Positions 36,411-48,000 of a stretch of 64,000 nt of DNA are shown piece after piece (position 1 is the stretch's first letter; each line of letters begins with the position of its first letter). Source of the DNA: Suillus spraguei (Eukaryota > Basidiomycota > Agaricomycetes > Boletales > Suillaceae). The notes beneath the pieces were generated by a model. The model was not told where the DNA came from. It saw nothing but the letters and a program-made list of their open reading frames with translations, and ran no database searches. The DNA is taken from assembly GCA_016800925.1 (NCBI GenBank), contig JABCPU010000268.1, positions 28,528 through 92,527 of the forward strand, read 5' to 3'. A program made the translations under genes and the position numbers.

Positions 36411-38266
36411 CTACATTGGGTCCCACATGAGATCGTTCAGTGGTACCTGCAAGTCCTTGGCAAGTGCCCCTGCTACCCAAAATGAAATCCCGCATTTATA
36501 CATAGGCGGTCCTTCTAGTTTCTCTACAGCAGTCGTGCGGTGTAGAGCACGCATGGACGTAAGCTCAGTGATCTTGGGAATGTAGGATCAGACAGGATTG
36601 ACACGGGGGACAAGGCGTGGCACTTACAGCGGCGTAAACGTGCACTCGCCCCAATTCCATGTCGGTGTGTTCCCCTGGAAGTTCAAAGTAAGGTTCGTGA
36701 GGCCGATTCTCAACATCATTCTCTTCTAGGAGAGCACCAAGAATTGCGAGAAGTCTATCCAGTGGGAATACTAAAGGGCCAAGTAGTCTTTGTGAAACCT
36801 GTGATTTGCCTTTAAATTACATACAGTGTGAAGTAAACATGAATGTACCTTTGCAACAATTGTTTGCGCCCCAGCCTTCTTTGGCGACGCAGATTTCCGA
36901 CGTCGCCTTTTCTGCTTATCTGCACCGCGACCGAACATTCGCATGTCACTCTTGGCAGGATTTGTCGAAGCGAGGAACGCCGCGAGCAAAACGAATTTGG
37001 ACATCCGTGGTAGGTGGTCAACAACGATGCTTCCTTCCGCATTTGGTTGACATTGTACCTCTTCTGATGCGTGCATGTCAATGTCATTGGCTAATGCCCA
37101 GTCCGTAGCATTGGTCAAGCGTGGATAGAGTACATCAAGTGCCGCCGTCAGAGAAGGGGTGAAGAACTTGAGCAGTCTCATGCGGCCGTCGGAAGCAGGG
37201 AGGGTCAATTCATTACATGTTCCGTCGGAATCTGAGTCTCCGTCCGCATTAGCTTCGCTTTGTTCCTGCAACACAGGCTTGACGAACCCAGGCCATCGTG
37301 CAGCGGCGATATACTGCAGTTCCTGGATATCATTTGTGTAGAGAGAGCAAACATTGTAGACGTGTTCCACATATTGTTCGTACAGCGGTAGCAGCGAGGG
37401 ATGATACGTCTTATCCTGTGTGCCTGCATGTGCCTGTGTTATGGACGTAGAACGAAACTCAAAAATAAGGCTATCAATTGTATCTGAAGAGACGCCAATG
37501 ACCCTGAGATCATACTAATCGGATATACATGATTGGATACTCACCCTGTTTGCTTGGGGGGTCGATATCAATGAAGTAGGGATCTGGGGATGCACCAAGA
37601 GGGGGCTTGATATCCTCCCATCGCGCAGAGGACAGAAAGATGGTCGTTATCTTCACCTGTGACTGCAAGCACATATTGTCAGTCGATGTTTGCCCTTGGG
37701 ACGTGAGATGCAAAGTTCAGTAAAACGAGACCAGACCACTTACCAATTCTGCGAGACGTGTGAGAGGAACGATAAGGTCTGGGAGGTTGTCCTTCAGCCT
37801 TTCGGCTCTCTCGACGAGGAGCACCATCGTCGGTTCCTCATCTACATTCTACCGTTTCCTCTAGCTTTCCTTCCCAAGATTTGTCACATAATTCCGGAGT
37901 CCATGTAAAAAGCTGTCGATACTGTCGTTGTATCGTTTCCCATCCTCACCCGGCCAATTCCTACACCCATTCTCCCAGGCTACTTCCCATCCTGCGAGTG
38001 CGTTGAGTACGGTATCATACAACAACCGCGCCGTAAAGCAAGCGGTCGCGTTTATGTGCGCAAAACGCGTAGAAGGACAGTCTCCACTGTTGCGATAAAT
38101 CTGATCGAGCAAGGAGGCTGTGATGCGCGGATTGTGACGGTCGGTGATGTACAAGAACGGAAGGGCGAAAGATGATGTTACACTCGTGATATGCGAGACA
38201 AACTTTTCGTAGCCCAGGGAATTGTTCAAAGAGCCGAGATAGTGAGTTGGCTTGATCCAAGGCCAT
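36411..38266 (-). CDS. ORC5: Origin recognition complex subunit 5
   Basis: ORC5 is an AAA+-like subunit of the six-part complex that marks replication origins. Start MALDQANSLSRLFEQFPG at 38266 (minus); then YEKFVSHITS, FALPFLYITDRHNPR (in place of the usual Walker A region, which is often degenerate in fungal ORC5), CFTARLLYDTVLNAL, a DEEPTMVLLVERAERL Walker-B-like block with LIVPLTRLAEL (about 37840-37745), ITTIFLSSARWEDIKPP, FFTPSLTAALDVLYPRLT, PRMSKFVLLAAFLASTNPAK, a basic KQKRRRRKSASPKKAG stretch, RLLGPLVFPLDRLLAILGAL, VHVYAAITELTSMRALHR and the end VPLNDLMWDPM. Introns are about 50 nt. One extra G near 38232 shifts frame between FPG and YEKF. Stop at 36411-36413. Confidence 0.87.
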
Positions 38267-38844
38267 TGCTATACCATGAACGCTAAGTCGCAAGCAACGT
38301 TTGTGCAATACTCCTTCGGTAAATGATGGTTGTTTGATCTTGCGGTTGCTGACTAACATGGGTACCGGCTATCCAGATACCCAATACCAAACCGTTAACA
38401 AGTCTCACATGTATGCACTAATTTAGGAGATGGCATATCATGAAGGAATGAAAGTCATGTCCAAGATTTACTAGAGGGGCGGCAGTAATAACTATATACT
38501 TATTCTGCAAGTCAGGATGCGACTATTTATAGTACGCTATAGCAGGCTATATACGCATGCGTGAATGTCTCGACGTACCCGGCGCACACGCCATATAAGC
38601 CCTACTAGGACCATCAGAGCGGGGCGTGCATAGAGGGGAACAATATATGTACATAGTAGTTCGTGGTTGGAAGTTCGAAGCGTACGAATGTGATGTTGTT
38701 ACGTAATATGAAGTATCGAGCGAACCGGTCATCTCAATTCTGCAGGGTATCTCTCCCACGCTGTCCCTTTAAAACCGTCCAATAGGCCGCAGCGCAAATG
38801 AAGACAGATGTATTTACTGGGCATAAACCAAATATTAACCATTG
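38267..38844. other. Intergenic, no gene recognised
   Basis: Between the 5' end of ORC5 and the 3' end of the minus-strand membrane-protein gene. Short frames only. Confidence 0.5.
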
Positions 38845-40100
38845 TCACGCCGCTGTGCACACTATAACATCTGTCGTCTTCTCTGAATCAGCATACACCC
38901 GAACAATATCCTGCTCTGGTATTTGTTCATTGTCGGTCATCTCTGCCAAGTCAGATACAGTCCCTGAGAATGCTATGGCTGTAGGCATTGCGGGAGTTCG
39001 GGTCGACCATTCGTGTGTAACTGCCCGCCCCCGTGCAACACGAATGATGATAAACAATTGGGCAATGCCCTGTAATAACTAGAATCAGGGACACAGGTAA
39101 CCTAGATTTTGTTTGCTTACCTGTATTTTACCAATAGACAGGAAACATAGAGTGGTGAGACCATTAGAATACGTAGCAAAGGCAACTATGAAAACAATAG
39201 CGAAGACAGTGTATAACACTGCAGACTCGACGACCATGAGGGCGATGGTGTTGTATGATCTCGAATCATATTGGGCTATGACCTTCTTCATACGCCCTCG
39301 CATGACAAATAAGCGACATATCACGAGAACAGTATAAATCACGGTGAGCCCACTTCGATACAGAGGTAGGCAAGCTCTATGATAATGTTGTAAAATGTGA
39401 TACCAGTGCTCGCCTCGACCAGGACGAAGATGGAGCATGCTGCACAAGATGTTAGCGATTGGTGTTGATTTGTGAATAATGGACTGCACCGATCATGGCA
39501 ACATAGAGTGTGATCATCGGGACCATCACCCATCTTGACCAATTCCATATCACAAAACATCGGTGGAGCTAAGTATTTCAGGCATCAGTCTAGATGCAGG
39601 CAATCTGGAGAATAATTAAGCTCACGAGCAGAGCTTGCATGAACCATTCCTGAATGTGACCACTAGATGGGGTGTCAATACTAGAGGTCTGGACGGGAAG
39701 GACACTTACGTGGCAAGTGCTATAAAGTTGATACGATAACTCATGTAGTCCTCGATTAGTGCGAGCGGACCACCAGGCGCATCACGAAGATCAATCCATA
39801 TCATCTCTGTATACCTTGCGTTCATGCCAAAGCTTATCGTCCCCAATGCGAATGTAATAAAGACATAGAAAAGAAGCACGCGACGATGATTCGCAATTTT
39901 TTCCCCATATCGAGGCCGTTGCATGAGAGCAATCCAGGCTTGCACTGTAAGGAGAAAGAATATGCCTGTTGCAGTACAATAGTCAACTTCCGGAGCGTCG
40001 CGTGTCAGCCGAAACATACCGTAGCAACACCCAATAACATCATTCCATTGAGGCGAAATCTTTCAATGGAGAGATTTGTCTGTGGGGTGTAGGATGACAT
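38845..40100 (-). CDS. Multi-pass membrane protein, DUF6533-like Agaricomycete family (left member of pair)
   Basis: Start ATG 40098-40100 (MSSYTPQTNLSIERFRLNGM), short introns, stop 38845-38847. Hydrophobic helices include GIFFLLTVQAWIALM, VLLFYVFITFALGTISFGM, ITFYNIIIELAYLCIEVG, VIYTVLVICRLFVMRG, TIALMVVESAVLYTVFAIVF and LTTLCFLSIGKIQ, followed by LFIIIRVARGRAVTHEW and a soluble acidic tail. Layout and motifs resemble the seven-helix proteins that are numerous in mushroom-forming fungi; their function is unknown. The frame looks intact across exons. A close paralogue lies 2 kb away on the other strand. Confidence 0.75.
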
Positions 40101-42143
40101 GACCTTAAGATAGTTCACCAAAGGAGGGTTAAGACGAAATAGGTGACCGAGCACCCAGGCTGTGCCCTATCCGCTGGAAAATGGTGGGGGCAACAAGTGG
40201 ACAGTTGCAAGAGACGGGCGGGGGAGATGCAGAGGTTATATAGGGAACATAGAATAAAGTTTCTGCTAGGAAGATATAAAAAGTGACAGCCACACGCATG
40301 AGGTTAATGCTGGGGATGTCACTCACACAGTGATAAAAATTGACATGCGACAGGACCCACGATGGGACTAAAATAGTATTAGCTGAAGGTGAAGCGCTGA
40401 GAGAACTGCTGGATTCTAAATGTCGTCAATTCCAAGGCTGCGCAATTATAAATGTTGTCAAATTCAAACCTGTGTTATAATCAATCCACTTGCAGGATAA
40501 ACGGTGAAGTGACAGCACAGATGGGGACAAAGAACCAAAAAATTTGTTCTCGGAGTATCGCATATGTTCCCAGACGTGAGTCTGTATGGTGTTTTGAATA
40601 TTTGCGAGGATTGCAATAAGACCAATGAGCGCTCACGCAGAAATCAGGAAAGAAACGTTACTCACGTTATAAATATGATAAGCATAAAGCGACGCCATTG
40701 ATATTAAATTTAATTATAAATAAGATGTGCTAAATTTCCTGTCTATAGTGGATGACTTTCCCGCCGTGTACTCAATCATTAGACTCAGTCCAGTCCTTGA
40801 AGGACAATCTTGCAATCCAGTACCTGCCTCTCAACGAAGACAAGATAGAACCGGTATATAATGCAAGTATTTGTTGAGCCGTCGGAACGCAAGGACTTGA
40901 AGGGGTGGGGAGATATTCGTCGTAAACAAAGTAAAAGACCCAGTACCCTTGGTAACAGTGCAACACAAGCGAGAAAAGCCAAAAAGCCAAAAGGAGGGAT
41001 TATGAGCGTGGGGCTGACTCCACATCCAGGGATGATAAAGACAGTTTTGTCAACAGATGGTGAGGATTGGTTGGAGGTAGTAGACGCTATGATAGGATTG
41101 GGCAGGGTTGGAGGCAGACTGATCAGGTAGGGCATCAGCGGTCATGGACGATCGAGCATGTCATATAGGGCACCGGGCATTATATCTCAAAGAAGTAGAA
41201 ATAGACGTTAGCATGTTTGACGAAAGGTTGAAACCGTGCGTGAGGTGCTGCCAAGTAAATGGTGCGGTGTTTCTACACTGGCCTAAAACGGAAGGAAGGA
41301 TCGCCTTTTCATCAGCGGTGTAAAAACACAGCTCTAAATACGTCACCATTTCATTTCTGCAGAATGCCGAACTCCCACGCCGTCCCTGGCCCAGGCCACG
41401 GTGAGGATTTCAGTGTCGCGATGGGATGTCGTGACGCGTCGTAAATGCTATCGTGGGCGCGCATCTCTTATTTCCGTAAGTTACCATGTACCACAGCTGT
41501 TCTTTCCTCCCACTCGCGGCTTGCCAACTTTGGGTCCTTTACGCTACTGCATGATTTCACTTCACAGTACTGCTCCTGGCATTGTATGTTTCTTCCAGTG
41601 TAGACTCAACTGACAGGGTTTACCCTTGAACTACTTACTTATTGTAAGGGTCGAAACTGGTCTCGCCCGGCCGAATGAATTTCTATGTCACTTGCGGCGT
41701 TCAGGCAACCAATTACATTTACCGCCATGGTAATCGGTGTTTTCGTTGTACCATTACCCCGGGTTATGAAGCTTGGCAAGCTTATTGGCGCCATCACAGA
41801 CCATCACTTACATGAAGTCGAGATACATGGCGCAGAGGCTGACGTCGAGATTGAATGTGTGAGAATCCGTAAGGACCGAGTCAGAGTACAAGCTTGGAAT
41901 TGACGACCTCAACAAGTGGCACAGAGCAAGTTTTGAATTGACTATGATGATCCTGCACGTCAAAACATGATGTCTGTGAGTGACAGTCAATTTAACCTCA
42001 TGCGTGCGGCATTGTCTCCATGGTAGGAACTTTACCCCTGTTCTCATATAGCAGCTGCTCTGGGTTCACTCGTCTCTGACTATCCACCCATTCTCCTTAC
42101 CACTTGCACCCTAACAAGTACTTCGTATCAGTGTGACAGTGTC
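40101..42143. other. 2-kb divergent intergenic region of the membrane-protein pair
   Basis: The region sits between the two divergent starts. Minus-strand frames at 40326-40129 (INLMRVAVTFYIFLAETLFYVPYI) and 41135-40785 have hydrophobic stretches and could be remnants of a third related gene, but no splice-consistent model emerged. The rest is probably promoter DNA. Confidence 0.4.
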
Positions 42144-43422
42144 ATGTCATACCAAACCTCGCAGATAAATCTGTCTATGGAAAGATTCCACCTTGATGGA
42201 ATGATGGTAGCCAGTGTATTCTATGGTATGTTTTTCGTTCGAATACGACATAGTGAAAGCTGATTTATGTACCGCAATAGGCATATACCTTCTCCTTACA
42301 ATGCAAGCCTGGATTTCTCTCATGCAGCGGCCTCGAAATGGGGAGAAAATAGCAGAACATCGTCTCGCGCTTCTGTTCTACGTCTTTATCACGTTCGCTC
42401 TGGGGTCTATAAGTTTTGGTGTAAACATAAAAGTATACAGAAATTATCTGGATAGACCTTCGTGACTCACTCGGTGGGTCCGCTCTCGCTCGTCAAGAAC
42501 AGCTTGAGTTTTCGTATCAACGTCGTGGCACTTTCTGCGCGAGTATTCATCCATATGCGAACCTCTGGTATTAACGCCTGGCATAGTGGTCACGTTCAGG
42601 ATTGGTTTATGCAAGCCTTACTCGTAAGCCCAATGGTTCTCTAGACCTCCTGCTACAAGCCTGACGCTCAAAGTACTTAGCTTTACCGATGTTGTGTGAT
42701 ATGGAATTGGTCAAGATGGGCGATGATCCCAATGATCACACTCTATATTGCCATAATCGGTGCACTTTATCATTCACCAAGTGATAGAATTCCCTAACAT
42801 CTCTAGCAGGTTTGTCTATCATCGTCCAATTCCAGGCGAGCACCGGCGCTTCGTTTTACAACATCACCATCGAGCTTGCCTACCTCTGCATTCAAGTGGG
42901 GCTCACGGTCACCTATACCGTTCTTGTGACGAGTCGCCTGTTCGTCATGCGAGGGCTCATGAAGCAGATCATGAGCCAATATGATTCCAGCATATATGTA
43001 TATGACACCATTGCCCTCATGGTCATCGAGTCGGCAGCGCTATACTTGATCTTCGCTATTATTCTTATAGTCGCCTTTGGTATGAATTCTAACGGTGTTA
43101 CCACTCTATGCTTTCTGTCTATCGGCAAAATCCAGGTAAGCAAAAAAAACTGAGTTGCCTCCCCCTCTGACGCTAGTTGTGTTGGTTGGACTAGGGCATT
43201 GCTCAATTGTTCATCATCATTCATGTTGCACGCGGGCGGGCAATTACACGCGAGTGGTCCACCCGAGTTACTGCGGTGCTTACGAGTGTAGCGTTCGCAG
43301 GGACTGTATCGGAAGAGACAGAGGTCACTGACAATGAACGAATAGGCAGGCCAGAGCAAGATGTCCTTCAGTTGAGTTCTGATCCCGACAAGGCGGCAGA
43401 AGTAGCAGCGTCTATAGTGTGA
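42144..43422 (+). CDS. Multi-pass membrane protein, right member of divergent pair
   Basis: Paralogue of the 38845-40100 gene. Exon 1 starts at 42144 (MSYQTSQINLSMERFHLDGM), the intron begins at GTATGT after FYG, then GIYLLLTMQAWISLMQRPRN, LLFYVFITFALGSISFGV, ASFYNITIELAYLCIQVGL, VTYTVLVTSRLFVMRG, TIALMVIESAALYLIFAI, CFLSIGKIQ, GIAQLFIIIHVARGRAITRE and an acidic soluble tail. Conserved cores of both proteins are about two-thirds identical by eye. Frame problems lie at about 42443 and 42476 (one-base indels) in the segment corresponding to IWIDLRDAPGGPLAL of the paralogue. The last two exons are clean. Confidence 0.72.
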
Positions 43423-44284
43423 AAGAAGTTTATTTCTCTTTGGTAAATACATGAAGCTTTCCAGGGTCATTTGCAATTTTGGGGTAAGTTCTTCATGATT
43501 ATCCGTCGGCATGCTGCCTGGTATAATGATGCATACGACTAACTTGGCAATAGCGCATTCCTGTCGTTCATTTCTATATTCATAATCAACAAGGAATTAA
43601 TGGCAGTTTTCTTTCTTTATGGACCGCCTAAGGGAGATAAGTATTCTATGATGCAAGCGAGCGCTGGACCATCTTCTGTTTGCACCACGTCAGTAGTGGA
43701 GTTCAGTAAATGCAATGCAACTGATTTGACGAGTTTGGTTGATTCCATCGATATTATCTCTACGGTTGAAATTGCCCCCCGCATCAGCGCACTCGCGTTT
43801 GCTGGACAAAGTCCCCAATATAAGTATAATCCCACAGCGACTACGCACGGACGAAGATGCATTGTTTCTGTTTGAGTATCGTTCGTTCTAATTAAATCAC
43901 CTCTATGCAAAATCTACTAATCTCTGTGGTATTTTAGGCAAACGTTGGAAAACTTCTTCTCCAAGTTACAATGTATCGTTTACGAATATTCCTGTCAACA
44001 ACGAGCTGAGTGACCACACCTGTGATGGTTTGAATTTTTGACAATATCACAATAATGCGCGCATAAACATGCCTCCTTTGAAAGACCAGACGCTAGCAAA
44101 GGCATGATCAAGTTTCTCATGCTTAAAACACGTCACAAGGACAGAATGGATACATATTGACTTCGCAACTTGCACCAGTCATCTTGACTGATTGACCTGA
44201 AAAAACGGATTAAGTAACAGAGTATTAGTATTCAACATGGGTGAGAACCAAATAGGTTTGGTATACTTGATACCACTTGCCTTT
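43423..44284. other. No gene recognised
   Basis: A 97-residue minus frame (43910-43617) has no recognisable domain. Otherwise the stretch is AT-rich intergenic DNA. Confidence 0.4.
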
Positions 44285-45011
44285 TCACCTCAAATTCTGT
44301 ATTTCATACTGAAGAGTTGCGCGCACAATTTCATGATCGGGAATTGCAGCACCTGAAATAAGATTATAGGTGATGGGCGGCCATGTTGCACCGACAGTTG
44401 TGCGGTGAAGATTCCAATGATGATGGACTTGGAAGGAGGTTGGCGAATGAGCTAAAACAGTTTGGCTCTGAGTAGGCAAAACTCGAAGTAGAGCTGAATC
44501 ATGAGCAGGGCGGAGGCTCGAAGCAAAGTGCTCCTTCGTGATAGAATTGGTGACGAGTTTGAGACGCGAGAATATAAAAATTTGGCTGCTTGCGGAACAC
44601 GCAAAACTTGGGAGTCGACGGGATGAAGGGGTGATATTGCAATAAGCTAAATGCATGCGTTCGAAGAGTGACGTGGTGATGTGCTGGAGTAGCTGCTCGA
44701 CACGAAAAACAACGATATTTATAGTGTCATGTAGGATAGTCAGATTCGAGGGGTGGGAAGCACCAACTGCTCGCTTGAATAGATGGGATTCATTGGTGAT
44801 AAGAATTGGATAGATGCACTGCAGAGGCGCTGGGAAGCTACAGTCTCAAGGACCACGGGTATGACATTGATGGTTGCCATAACGGTAATGAAGGCGTGGA
44901 GGGCTCGTGCCTCGGCGTCTATGGAAAAGAGGCAAGTTGAAGCAGCATAAAACGCACAAAACACGCACGTCTGCATTTTAGAGCAAGACACCCACACCTC
45001 GATCGCGTTCA
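44285..45011. repeat. Conserved upstream block of copy B
   Basis: Matches the upstream blocks of copies A, C and the orphan at 22219, for example gtgacgagtttgagacgcgagaatat, ttggctgcttgcggaacacgc, gtgatattgcaataagctaaatgcat, cgaagagtgacgtggtgatgtgctg, cacgaaaaacaacgatatttatagtgtcatg. The last of these is also in copy C at 58956-58987. Confidence 0.7.
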
Positions 45012-48000
45012 ATGCCATCAACGTTCAATAAAATGTGGGACTTCATTCGAATCACTACACCCTGCGACGGTTCAAAGGTCATGAAGACTTCATAAATGCA
45101 GTCGCAGTTTTCCCCGATAAACGACGGATGGTTACAGCCTCGCGCGACAAGACGCTTCGTCTGTGGGACTTGGAAACGGGTTTTGTGTTGAAGAAGATGG
45201 AGGGGCATCGCAATTGTGTGCGGAGTTTGGCAGTATCACAAGATGGGCAATTGATAGCAAGCGGTGATGATAGTGGAAAGATCATCGTCTGGCACGGAGA
45301 AACTAGCAAATCACTCACCCAACCCATCCAAGCCCACTCCGATCGGATCTACTCGCTGGACTTTTCTCCCGATGGAAAAGTACTGGCCAGTGGTTCATGG
45401 GACAAAACGACGAAACTGTGGAACACGAAAACTTGGCAGCAACAAGCAGAACCCATCGGGTGTGGTCCATGTATTTGGGTCAACTGCGTTCGATATTCGC
45501 CGTCTGGAGAACTTCTTGCCATCGCAACAAACCATGATATTCAAATTTATAATTCAGGCACAAGAAAACGTGTCGCACGCTTTGGGGGTCACACAAACAA
45601 GAACATTTCACTCGCGTGGACGCTCGATGGCACACGCCTTCTCACAAGCGGCGACCACGACGATCCAACCATACGTGAATGGGAGACATCCACCTGGCAG
45701 CAGCTTGGTGCCCCTTGGCCGGGCCACTCTGAATCTATCTATGCCATTGCCGTTAATCCTGCTGGCACCCTCATTGCATCCGCATCTTGTGACAACCGTG
45801 TCCGTTTATGGCGGCTCTCAGATTGACGAACTGTTGCCACCTTTAAGCATTCATGCGCCGTGACATGCGTCACTTTCTCCATGGACGGCAAACACATCCT
45901 CTGTGGAGTAGGTGCAGATAAGATGATCTCGGAGTGGGCAGTACCCGATGACATCATTTCAAAGGCATGTTTTCGTCCTCGACTCATATACCACAAACTG
46001 AACATGTTTCGTACAGATCCCAATTATCACGACATCCTACGCTGCATGTGTAGATGGAGATTCATCTACCACCGAACTACTCACGCAAGATATCAACATC
46101 GATGCGAATAACCATACTTCCTACCCCCATCACTCAAAGGCATATTTCTGTCCTTGACTCGTATCCCGCAATTTGACCATGTTTTATACAGATCCTAGCC
46201 ATCACGACAGCCCGTACTGCATTCGTAGATGGAGACTTATCCACTGCAGAAGAATTACTCACCCAAGATATCAGCACTAATCCCAACAACCACACTTCCT
46301 ACGCCCATCGCTCATTTGTCATGGCCAGAAAACACGACTGGGATCATGCCCTTCATGATGCAACGAAGGTCAGATTCACTCACCCATCATGGCCTCCTTC
46401 CAAAAGTCTAACTCCACGATGGCAGTCTCTCAGCATTAAGCCCTCGTTGACAGGTTATATCTCCAAGGGCATCGCCCTCTGCGGAAAAGGCCACATTCGG
46501 CACGCGAGGGCAGCATTTGATGTTGCATCAATGTACACGGACCAAGATTCGCAGACCACTCATTTTCTGCTCTTAATTAAGGTATGTTACAGTTGCCTCG
46601 TATGCTATCTTCTTCATTCTGTGTTTCAGTCCATCGCTCTTTTCGGTGCAAATCAACATGACGAGGCAGTCCTGCTTCTCAAGGAACTTAACACCGGTTG
46701 TCCGAACGCCGATACTCACGCCTGTGATATTGTGCACGTAAGTATCATGCAGCACATCAGGTCATTAACACTAATCTTTGCAACTTGCACATTAGGCATA
46801 TTTACGTGTTCAACTCGGAATCAAGGCCTCGCATGCCGCACATCACAACGAAGCTGCTGAGCATTTCGCTGCTGCCGTCAAGTGCAGCGCTTTATCATCG
46901 AAATCGGACATTCATGATATATACGAGGAGTTGGTGGTGGTGCGTTAATGCACATCCGATATACTCTCCATAATTGTGTCCTTTCTCCAGCTCTTCGGCT
47001 GGAATCTCAAATCATTGTGGCTCACCGCACACCAAGGGCGGTGTGATGCACTCCTTCGAGCAGGTAGACTTCAAGATGCTGTGAAATCATATCGATACAT
47101 GATGGATATGAGTGATAGCATTACAAAGGCTAAGTGCCTTGACTGGTCCAACGGCAAGTCTGACGTTCGTATTGTCATGCAGGTTACAATCCTCACCCAA
47201 ATGTTACTCAGCTTTCACAGAAGAATGCAGCACACTCTGTCTTACCAGTGGAAATGCTGCCATCGCCGCAAGCAATTATGACATGGCTATTGACCTGTAC
47301 TCAGCAATCATTGACCTGGATTGTACATCAGACGTTGGCTTTGCAAATCGCAGCAAGGCAAAGTTGGGTAAAATGCTATGGGAAGACGCGCTCCTGGACG
47401 CACAAAAGGTGTGATGGCTTCTACATTTTCGTAGCCCATTTTGACTTCGGTGATGCATACATAGGTCATCGAACTCAAGCCATCGTCCCATGTTGGGTAC
47501 CAGTTGAGACATGCAGCGCTGCATGGCGCCCAGCGTTTCGATGAAGCTATGGATGCTCGCACAATCATGTTGTCCAAGTTGGACGATGCTCCTGAAGCGC
47601 AGATACGAGGTAAGCCATGGACCACTCCGGCATCGTCTCGAGATCCCAATATCGTTCTGCAGATCTGCGCCGGCAGTATGTTCCTCCAACCCAAGTAGAC
47701 GACGCTATTCAAAGAGCTGTTTGGAACGAACTTGAATATTCTCCACTACGTTTACTTAATACCTCCACGGGTATGTTGTGCGATCGAGCGGCACAAATGA
47801 GCTTTTTCAAAGCGAGTGCAGAATACAAGGATCTTTTGTCGTTCGCAACCAAGCATTCAGACCTCCAAACGGGGCGTATCAAAGACGTGGTGGCGACATA
47901 CTTCCGATGTGTCCTGCTATCACACAGGTGGGAAGAAACGGAGGCGCTGCTGCACGACATCAAAGACAAAGTTGTTTACGAGTTGGATGGAGTCGGTGGC

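Noticed and set aside
40785..41135. 116-residue minus-strand frame with hydrophobic segments
   Set aside because: No recognisable family, no splice-consistent extension, and an overlapping frame of similar length on the plus strand.
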